A DNA stretch of 6,369 nt from Acidobacteriota bacterium (GTDB lineage Bacteria > Acidobacteriota > Vicinamibacteria > Vicinamibacterales > 2-12-FULL-66-21), in contig JACDBQ010000936.1 in the NCBI GenBank assembly GCA_013694845.1, positions 1 to 6,369 of the forward strand. Reading direction: 5' to 3'. Both the position numbers and the translations under genes were made by a program. A model generated the notes under the pieces. The model saw only the letters and a list, made by a program, of their open reading frames with translations. It did not search any database and was not told where the DNA came from. Position 1 is the first letter of the stretch, and each line of letters starts with the position of its first letter. Of this stretch, positions 1 through 5,195 are shown piece after piece.

Positions 1-2
1 TG

Positions 3-593
3 GCGGTGATGACCGATCGCGTGAAGCGACACGTCAACCTGCCGGTCGGGATCAACCTGCTGGCCAACGGCGCCGTGCCGGCGATTGCCGTGGCGGCCGT
101 GACGGGTGGTGTGTTCGTGCGCGTCAACCAGTGGGCCAATGCCTACGTGGCGAACGAGGGCCTCATGGAAGGTCAGGCGGCGCGCGCCACCCGATACCGT
201 GCGTGGCTCCGCGCCCGCGGGGTGAGGATCTTCGCCGACGTTCACGTCAAGCACGGGTCCCACGCGATCGTGGCCGATCGGAGCATTGCGGAATTGACCC
301 GCGACGTCGAATTCTTCGATGCCGATGTCGTCATCGCCACGGGGCAGCGCACCGGAGACGCGGCGCAAGTCGACGAAGTCACGGCAATCAAAGCAGCCAC
401 GCAGTTGCCGGTCGTGATCGGAAGCGGCGTCAACGACGATAATGTGGGCGACCTGCTGCAGGTCGCCGATGGCGTGATCATCGGCAGCTCGCTGAAGGAA
501 GATGGTGTTTGGTGGACGCCCGTGTCTGAAGCGAAGGTCACACGGTTCATGGACAAGGTCAACCGCCTCCGCAACGGCCGTGAGGGCCGCTGA
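3..593 (+). CDS. BtpA/SgcQ-family TIM-barrel protein, 5'-truncated
   Basis: The frame is open from the left edge (first full codon at base 3) to TGA at 591-593, giving about 196 residues of a family usually near 260-280, so the N-terminal strands lie outside the window. GTG at 6 and ATG at 9 are probably internal. Family marks seen: an Asp-Val-His-Val-Lys-His stretch at 237-254, matching the conserved D-x-K-H strand of BtpA/SgcQ proteins; a Thr-Gly-x-x-Thr-Gly loop near 339-356; and two glycine-rich C-terminal loops, GSGVNDDNV (420-446) and ADGVIIGSSLKEDG (465-506), of the kind that binds phosphate in TIM barrels. BtpA was named for a role in photosystem I stability in cyanobacteria, while SgcQ sits in an E. 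coli sugar operon; neither reaction is settled. Here it lies 17 bases before transporter genes and upstream of a sugar kinase and a SIS enzyme. I infer a soluble enzyme for a phosphorylated sugar intermediate, not a photosystem role. Family call firm, function unknown. Confidence 0.88.
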   Translation, partial: AVMTDRVKRHVNLPVGINLLANGAVPAIAVAAVTGGVFVRVNQWANAYVANEGLMEGQAARATRYRAWLRARGVRIFADVHVKHGSHAIVADRSIAELTRDVEFFDADVVIATGQRTGDAAQVDEVTAIKAATQLPVVIGSGVNDDNVGDLLQVADGVIIGSSLKEDGVWWTPVSEAKVTRFMDKVNRLRNGREGR

Positions 594-610
594 GTCGGCG
601 TGCGCAGTCG

Positions 611-1426
611 ATGATCGAGAGAACACGGATGCCAGACGTGCGAGAAGAGGCGCGCCACTCTCCCGGCCACTCAAGGAATCTTCTCGCAGGCGCACCCATC
701 TCGCAGGTGGCGGTCTGGGCCGCGATCATCGCCGTAGCCGGAACGATCCCCTGGATCTTCCCCATGCAGGGCGGTGGCGGCGCGTTCCCGATGAGCATCC
801 CGGTGGCGCCTCTCGCCGGCATAGTCCTGGGGCCCGTCGCCGGCTTCGCCGCGTGCCTCGTCGGCGGCGCCATCGACCTGATCATTGCCCCCTACACGGC
901 CGGCATCGGCCTGCTTAGTCCTTTCTCGATTGCCTTCGCCGCGCTGGGCGCGGGCTCCCTGGTACAGCGTCCAAGGCGGAACCTGTGGCTGCCAGGCATT
1001 TTGGCTCCGATCTTTCTGCTCTGGCTCTGGGCCGACTTCGCATTCCTCGTGCAGGATTTTCCGATGCCGCAGATTCTGCTCGTGGGCGGGCTGGATATTC
1101 TTCCCTCGTGGATCGTGGGTCTGGCAGGGGCGCGGTGGGCGGCAAAGCAGATCGAGCGGAATGAAACCCAGGCGGCGTGGAGGCTCTTCCTGGCTCTCTG
1201 GATCTTGTGCTACTACGGGGTGGCCGCCATGCAGCACGGCTTCGAGTGGGCCGTCTGGCAGATGATGTTCCGGTTCCCGGCAGAGCCATCCATCGCCACG
1301 TCGCTGGCCTTCACCTGGTGGGAACGCATCTTCATCTACGCCGGGATCGGCGCGTTGATCGGAACCCCAGTGATCCTCGGACTGAAGCGGATGGGCCTAC
1401 GGCGGCCGGCACACGGCCGTTGGTAG
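611..1426 (+). CDS. Putative ECF transporter substrate-binding (S) component
   Basis: This 271-residue hydrophobic protein has about seven candidate membrane segments, near residues 31-51, 63-85, 97-117, 125-148, 153-175, 188-207 and 237-258. The second contains PLAGIVLGPVAGFAACLVGG, the small-residue pattern typical of S components, where Ala/Gly-rich helices pack on EcfT. S components bind the substrate in the membrane and topple to release it inside the cell. The assignment rests on this pattern and on the adjacent EcfA and EcfT genes; I do not recognise a vitamin-specific subfamily. It is longer than the usual 170-220 residues and rich in Trp and Phe, especially at 205-240, with a basic C-terminal tail. 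The ATG at 611 has no clear ribosome site. ATG at 629 has GAGAG seven bases upstream and would give 265 residues, losing only a hydrophilic tip, so it is a credible alternative start. The substrate is unknown; the neighbours suggest a sugar or sugar conjugate. Confidence 0.72.
   Translation: MIERTRMPDVREEARHSPGHSRNLLAGAPISQVAVWAAIIAVAGTIPWIFPMQGGGGAFPMSIPVAPLAGIVLGPVAGFAACLVGGAIDLIIAPYTAGIGLLSPFSIAFAALGAGSLVQRPRRNLWLPGILAPIFLLWLWADFAFLVQDFPMPQILLVGGLDILPSWIVGLAGARWAAKQIERNETQAAWRLFLALWILCYYGVAAMQHGFEWAVWQMMFRFPAEPSIATSLAFTWWERIFIYAGIGALIGTPVILGLKRMGLRRPAHGRW
617..621 (+). promoter_or_regulatory. Possible ribosome binding site favouring the ATG at 629
   Basis: GAGAG ends seven bases before the in-frame ATG at 629, a normal distance. 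The ATG at 611 is preceded only by a GC-rich stretch without a purine-rich match. This hints that the S component may start at 629 rather than 611. The match is short, so the evidence is weak. Confidence 0.3.
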
Positions 1427-1496
1427 GGTCGCACGTAAAAGGCGCTTCCCCCTCCTCTCAGCTTCCGCTGCAGCAGCCTCCCGCCAGGCAAATAAC

Positions 1497-3278
1497 GTGA
1501 GCAGTGCCACCAGCGAGACGCGCGTGATGACCGACGGCGCGGTGCTGGCCGTCGATATCCGTCAACTCTCGTATGAGTATCCCAGTGGCGTTCGAGCCCT
1601 GAACCGGGTCGACCTTGCGGTCGAAAAAGGGCAATGCGTGGCGATCATGGGTCCGAATGGCGCCGGCAAGTCCACGCTGTGCCTGACCCTCAACGGCGTG
1701 ATACCGCATAGCGTGGGCGGCGCGTTCTACGGGGCTGTGCATATCGCCGGCCTGGATACGATGACCCACCAGGTCCACGATCTAGCCAGACGTGTCGGAC
1801 TCGTTATGCAGAATCCTGAAGCACAGTTGTTGTGTCCATCAGTCGAAGACGAGTTGGCGTTCGGACCGGAAAATCTGTGCGTTCCGGTCAGCGAGATCAG
1901 AGACCGAATCCACGCCATTGCCGCGGCCGTACGGATTGCGGACCTGCTAGACCGGGGCCCGGCCGATCTCTCCGGCGGGCAGATTCAGCGCGTGATCACG
2001 GCAGCCATGCTGACAATGGATCCGGAAATCATGGTCTTCGACGAAGCGACCTCGGCGCTGGACCCGAGAGGAGCGCTCGCGCTATTTGAGCTGGCGCGTG
2101 AACTGAACCGCACCCGCGCGATGACGGTGCTCATGACGGAGCATAAGAGCGAGCCCGTCGCGGAATTCGCTGACCGCGTCGTCATCCTGAACAACGGCGA
2201 AGTCATCGATGTCGGCACGCCACGGCAGGTGTTTTCGCAGGTCGAACGACTCACCGCTCTCGGGATCGCGCCGCCACAGGTCACGCGCCTCATGCACGCC
2301 CTCGGGTTCTCCGCCGAGGCACTGCCGGTCACGTTGGACGCAGCCGAGGCAATGATCCGGCCAAAGCTCGCGGCGGCGCCCGCCGCGCCCTCCGAGGAGG
2401 ACCCGCCTCGAGGAGACGGTCACGACACCAGCGCAACCCGGGGCGCCCTCGCGGCCCCCGTCATCGAGGCGCGAGACGTCTCCTTTCGATACGCGGGGAA
2501 AATCGACGCACTGCGTGGTGTCACCCTCACGATACGACAGGGAGAATTCGTCGGCCTGATCGGCGAGAACGGGGCGGGAAAGACGACTCTGGTGAAGCAC
2601 TTCGTGGGACTGCTCAAGCCCACCGATGGGACACTGACGGTGCTTGGCCGGCCGGCCGGAACACTCACGACCTCCTCGCTGGCCGGCCGGATTGGCCTTG
2701 TGTTGCAGAATCCCGACCACCAGTTGTTCAAGACGAGCGTGGCCGATGAGGTGAAAGTCGGACCGGCGCGTCTTCGCCTGAAAGGCGATGCCCTGGAGAC
2801 GCGGGCTCGGGAGGCCATGCAGGCCGTGGGCATTTTCCAGATGGCTGACAGGCACCCCCTGTCACTCAGCTGGGGGGACCGCCAGCGGGTTGCGCTCGCC
2901 TCGATTCTGGCCATGCAGCCAGAGGTGGTCATCTTCGACGAGCCGACCACAGGCCAGGACCTGGCCGGCCGCACGATCTTTATGGACCTCGCCTACGCGC
3001 TCAACGCCAGGGGCTACACGATCATCGTGATTACGCATGACATGGAGCTGATCACGCGCTACGCGCGCCGATGCGTCGTGATGAAGCGGGGCCGTGTTGT
3101 CATGGACGACACCACAAAGGAGGTCTTCCGCCACGTGGACCTCCTGGGCGACACCTTCATCGAGGTGCCGCAGATCGTGCAGCTCGCCCACCGTCTGAGC
3201 GATTGCGGCGTGCCGCCGAACACGCTGACGGTCGAGGAGATGACCGGCGTGCTTAAAAGGATGGGGGTTGGCGCATGA
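1497..3278 (+). CDS. ecfA: Fused ECF transporter ATPase (EcfA1-EcfA2, two ABC domains)
   Basis: This 593-residue protein carries two ABC ATPase domains that power an ECF importer on the cytoplasmic face. Domain 1: Walker A GPNGAGKST at 52-60, Q-loop Gln105, signature LSGGQ at 158-162, Walker B with Asp182 and catalytic Glu183, D-loop SALDP at 186-190, switch His216. Domain 2: Walker A GENGAGKTT at 356-364, Q-loop Gln404, an unusual signature LSWGD at 457-461, Walker B with Asp481 and Glu482, TTGQD at 484-488, His514. An Ala/Pro-rich, charged linker at about 290-322 joins them. Both Q-loop regions read QNPexQL, typical of EcfA proteins. Most ECF systems use two separate subunits; fused forms of this size are known (YkoD-like). 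The start is GTG 1497 with AGG eight bases upstream; ATG at 1527 (residue 11) is an alternative. The gene lies 70 bases after the S component and overlaps the EcfT gene by ATGA, implying translational coupling. Confidence 0.95.
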   Translation: MSSATSETRVMTDGAVLAVDIRQLSYEYPSGVRALNRVDLAVEKGQCVAIMGPNGAGKSTLCLTLNGVIPHSVGGAFYGAVHIAGLDTMTHQVHDLARRVGLVMQNPEAQLLCPSVEDELAFGPENLCVPVSEIRDRIHAIAAAVRIADLLDRGPADLSGGQIQRVITAAMLTMDPEIMVFDEATSALDPRGALALFELARELNRTRAMTVLMTEHKSEPVAEFADRVVILNNGEVIDVGTPRQVFSQVERLTALGIAPPQVTRLMHALGFSAEALPVTLDAAEAMIRPKLAAAPAAPSEEDPPRGDGHDTSATRGALAAPVIEARDVSFRYAGKIDALRGVTLTIRQGEFVGLIGENGAGKTTLVKHFVGLLKPTDGTLTVLGRPAGTLTTSSLAGRIGLVLQNPDHQLFKTSVADEVKVGPARLRLKGDALETRAREAMQAVGIFQMADRHPLSLSWGDRQRVALASILAMQPEVVIFDEPTTGQDLAGRTIFMDLAYALNARGYTIIVITHDMELITRYARRCVVMKRGRVVMDDTTKEVFRHVDLLGDTFIEVPQIVQLAHRLSDCGVPPNTLTVEEMTGVLKRMGVGA

Positions 3279-4117
3279 GCCACACGCCGCTGGACTACAT
3301 TCCGGGCGATTCCGCCTTTCACCGAATGCACGTCGTGGTGAAGATGGCCGTCATGTTGAGCATTCTCTTACTCATGTTCAGCGTCGGGAATCTGTGGCTC
3401 CTCGGCGGGCTGCTGCTGATGACCGTGGCCCTGTACCGCATGTCCGGTGTTCCATGGGGCTATTTCAAAGGGCTGCGCGCCCTGATTCCGGCCCTGCTGA
3501 TCTTCCTCATCTCGGCACAGGGTCTGTGGTACTCGGGCAACCGCACCCCGCTCTTCGATCCGATCATGCTGCCCTTCCGGATAAATTTCAGCGGTGAAGG
3601 TCTCCAGGCCAACGCCCTCACGCTGTACGCCGAAGGCGTACTGTTCGGGGTCGTTCTGGCTTTCCGGATGCTCGGGATGTTCCTGACGTTTCCCTTGGTC
3701 TTCCTCACTACCCCGACGACGCAACTCATTGCCGGATTGACCGAGGTGGGTCTGCCGTATCAGATTTCGTTCATCTTCACGACCGCGCTCCGTTTCATCC
3801 CGTTTCTCCACACGAGCCGCGAACGCGTCACGGAGGCCCAGCGTCTGCGTGGCATGGATCTGGAGGGGAAAGGGATCGTCAACGCCGTCCGGCAGACGGT
3901 GCCGACGATCGTACCGATGATCACGTCCGCGCTGCGGACGACAAGCGACCTGGAGGTGGCGATCGAATCCCGGGCATTCGGCGCGTTCGACCGCCGCACC
4001 GCCTACCGCGGGCGTCGCTTCAGCAGATCGGACCGCAACATGGTGATCGGCCTGGCAGTGGCCACGATCATCGTGGCCGTCAGCGCCAACGTGTTTTTTC
4101 CTGCTCGGGGGTTCTGA
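3275..4117 (+). CDS. ecfT: ECF transporter transmembrane coupling protein EcfT
   Basis: This 280-residue protein is the scaffold that joins the ATPases to the S component in the membrane. Hydrophobic segments lie near residues 23-36, 38-55, 66-88, 117-145, 160-178 and 256-273. The long cytoplasmic coupling region at about 180-255 contains the two short Arg motifs that dock into the ATPase grooves in this family: QRLRGMD at 189-195 and ESRAFG at 231-236, on helices separated by a QTVPTIVPMITSAL segment. Length and motif spacing are normal for EcfT. The ATG overlaps the end of the ATPase gene as ATGA, with GGGGG seven bases upstream as a possible ribosome site inside that gene. Because S, AA and T genes are contiguous, this looks like a dedicated (group I) system, not a shared module serving scattered S components. 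Confidence is high for the family; the substrate is not readable from this subunit. Confidence 0.93.
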   Translation: MSHTPLDYIPGDSAFHRMHVVVKMAVMLSILLLMFSVGNLWLLGGLLLMTVALYRMSGVPWGYFKGLRALIPALLIFLISAQGLWYSGNRTPLFDPIMLPFRINFSGEGLQANALTLYAEGVLFGVVLAFRMLGMFLTFPLVFLTTPTTQLIAGLTEVGLPYQISFIFTTALRFIPFLHTSRERVTEAQRLRGMDLEGKGIVNAVRQTVPTIVPMITSALRTTSDLEVAIESRAFGAFDRRTAYRGRRFSRSDRNMVIGLAVATIIVAVSANVFFPARGF

Positions 4118-4160
4118 CATGTCGGGCCGGCGCGAGCTGAGGGTGGCAGATCAATGCGCT

Positions 4161-4165
4161 GAAGG
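4161..4165 (+). promoter_or_regulatory. Ribosome binding site for the PfkB-family kinase
   Basis: GAAGG ends eight bases before GTG at 4174. No other in-frame start gives a sensible N-terminus, and the ribokinase fold begins immediately after it (VRVLGLGDAGVD), so this site fixes the GTG start. The 56-base gap after EcfT holds no terminator-like structure, consistent with co-transcription. Confidence 0.6.
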
Positions 4166-4173
4166 CCGGTACC

Positions 4174-5100
4174 GTGGTTAGAGTTCTCGGCCTCGGCGAT
4201 GCCGGAGTCGACGTCGTCCTGCACATCCCGCGGTTGCCGCAACACGATGAGAAGATCCTGGCGACCAGAGTCGAACGATACCCCGGCGGGGTGATTGGCA
4301 ATTTTCTCTGTGCGCTGAGCCGCCTGGGAACGGCGAGTGCCTTCGTGGGATGTCTCGGCAACGACGGGTTCGGCGCCCTGGTCAGAGAGGGATTCGACGC
4401 GTTTCAGGTCGATACGAACCGCCTGATCGTGAAGGAGGGAGAAGAGACCTACTTCTGCGTGAGCATGCTGGACGACACGGGCGAGAAAGCGCTCGTCATC
4501 GCACCCACTACGACGATGTTCCCGGCGCCGGAAGATCTGACAGATGACACCGTCAGGGGCGCCGACCTCCTCCATACGACCGGCTTACGCATCGACACCA
4601 CTTTGAAAGCGATCGCGTTGGCGAGGCGACATGGGGTCAAGGTATCGCTCGATTTGGAGCCGTCCACCCTCAGCCGGGGAGAAGATCGCGTGCGCGAGCT
4701 TCTGGAGTCCTCACACCTGCTGTTCGTCAACGCTCATGCGATCCGCGGCATGTTTCCCGGCGAGACGGACCTCAGGCGTGCGGGCCTGGAGCTGTTGCGC
4801 CACGGGCCGAAGATGGTAGTCATCACGCAGGGCGGTCAGGGCTCCCTCGTCGTGACGGCCACGGAGACCATCAGGACACCAGCATTCCCGGTGGCCGTTC
4901 GGGATACGACAGGCGCGGGTGACTGCTTCAATGCCGCCTTCATCCACGGACACCTCGAGGGTTGGGCCCTCGAGCGCACGGCTCTGTTTGCCACCGCTGC
5001 CGCCGCCATCTCGATCACTGCCGTGGGAGCGCAAAGCGGGCTTCCCACGCGGCAGGCTGTCGATGAATTCCTGCAGCAACGCAGAGCGCCACGCGCCTGA
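4174..5100 (+). CDS. PfkB/ribokinase-family carbohydrate kinase
   Basis: This 308-residue cytoplasmic kinase, a normal ribokinase length, transfers phosphate from ATP to a hydroxyl of a sugar or nucleoside-like substrate. It opens with the family strand GLGDAGVDVV (6-15), whose Asp13 aligns with the sugar-binding Asp of ribokinase. PfkB signature 1 is at 38-52 (GG..GN...LSRLG, with Asn43). A lid-like strand follows at about 90-110. Signature 2 is DTTGAGDCFNAAF at 244-256, with Asp250 the expected catalytic base and the GAG turn forming the anion hole. The Lys of the classical ribokinase GGKGAN motif is Val40 here, which argues against a plain ribose kinase. The family covers ribose, fructose, KDG, adenosine, pseudouridine and fructoselysine kinases, so the name gives the chemistry but not the substrate. 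It follows the ECF genes and precedes a SIS enzyme, so it probably phosphorylates what the transporter imports. The GTG start is supported by GAAGG upstream. Confidence 0.93.
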   Translation: MVRVLGLGDAGVDVVLHIPRLPQHDEKILATRVERYPGGVIGNFLCALSRLGTASAFVGCLGNDGFGALVREGFDAFQVDTNRLIVKEGEETYFCVSMLDDTGEKALVIAPTTTMFPAPEDLTDDTVRGADLLHTTGLRIDTTLKAIALARRHGVKVSLDLEPSTLSRGEDRVRELLESSHLLFVNAHAIRGMFPGETDLRRAGLELLRHGPKMVVITQGGQGSLVVTATETIRTPAFPVAVRDTTGAGDCFNAAFIHGHLEGWALERTALFATAAAAISITAVGAQSGLPTRQAVDEFLQQRRAPRA

Positions 5101-5133
5101 TACCGCCGGGGATCCCGCGGCGTCCCGAGCGCG

Positions 5134-5159
5134 GCCAACGGCCTGCCCGGCCGGTTGGC
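5134..5159 (+). other. Hairpin between kinase and SIS genes
   Basis: GCCAACGGCC (5134-5143) and GGCCGGTTGGC (5149-5159) can pair as a 10-bp GC-rich stem with a single bulged G and the five-base loop TGCCC. No T-run follows, so it is not a canonical intrinsic terminator. It might stabilise or attenuate the transcript between the two genes. GC-rich DNA makes such stems fairly often, so its role is unproven. Confidence 0.4.
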
Positions 5160-5184
5160 AATTGCCGACTGGTTCGTCTATCGT
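5155..5184 (+). promoter_or_regulatory. Weak promoter-like pair before the SIS gene
   Basis: TTGGCA at 5155-5160 (one mismatch to TTGACA) and TATCGT at 5179-5184 (four of six matches to TATAAT) are 18 bases apart. Transcription would begin near 5190-5192, only about five bases before the ATG at 5196, giving an almost leaderless message. That agrees with the lack of any ribosome site before that ATG. The match is modest and could be chance. Confidence 0.25.
5157..5166. repeat. 10-bp perfect palindrome GGCAATTGCC
   Basis: GGCAATTGCC reads the same on both strands. It overlaps the right arm of the upstream hairpin and the proposed -35 element, where a repressor operator could sit. Palindromes this short occur by chance, no second copy was noticed, and no regulator gene is in the window, so operator function is speculation. 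Confidence 0.25.
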
Positions 5185-5195
5185 AGTCGCCAATC

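Noticed and set aside
1427..1496. Gap between the S component and EcfA, containing the GCTGCAGC palindrome (1467-1474), considered as a riboswitch or promoter site.
   Set aside because: Only 70 bases, no conserved riboswitch-like core or strong stem, and no convincing -10/-35 pair; it contributes only an AGG ribosome site.
2646..2690. Repeated GGCCGGCC blocks (2646-2659 and 2681-2690) able to form a strong hairpin.
   Set aside because: They encode Gly-Arg-Pro-Ala-Gly and Leu-Ala-Gly-Arg within the second ATPase domain in frame; GC-rich codon choice explains them.
2082..2855. Long minus-strand open frame (257 codons) opposite the EcfA gene.
   Set aside because: It lies entirely over a clearly functional ATPase gene, has low-complexity His/Arg/Gly-rich composition without any recognisable motif, and is expected as a by-product of GC-rich codon use.
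3368..4120. Minus-strand open frame of 250 codons opposite EcfT.
   Set aside because: It mirrors EcfT codons, is highly charged with no domain signature, and the + strand gene is unambiguous by its coupling motifs and its ATGA overlap.
4119..4181. A 20-codon open frame starting one base after the EcfT stop and overlapping the kinase start.
   Set aside because: It could be a coupling leader peptide, but it has no ribosome site of its own, no recognisable composition, and ends inside the kinase gene; chance is the simpler explanation.
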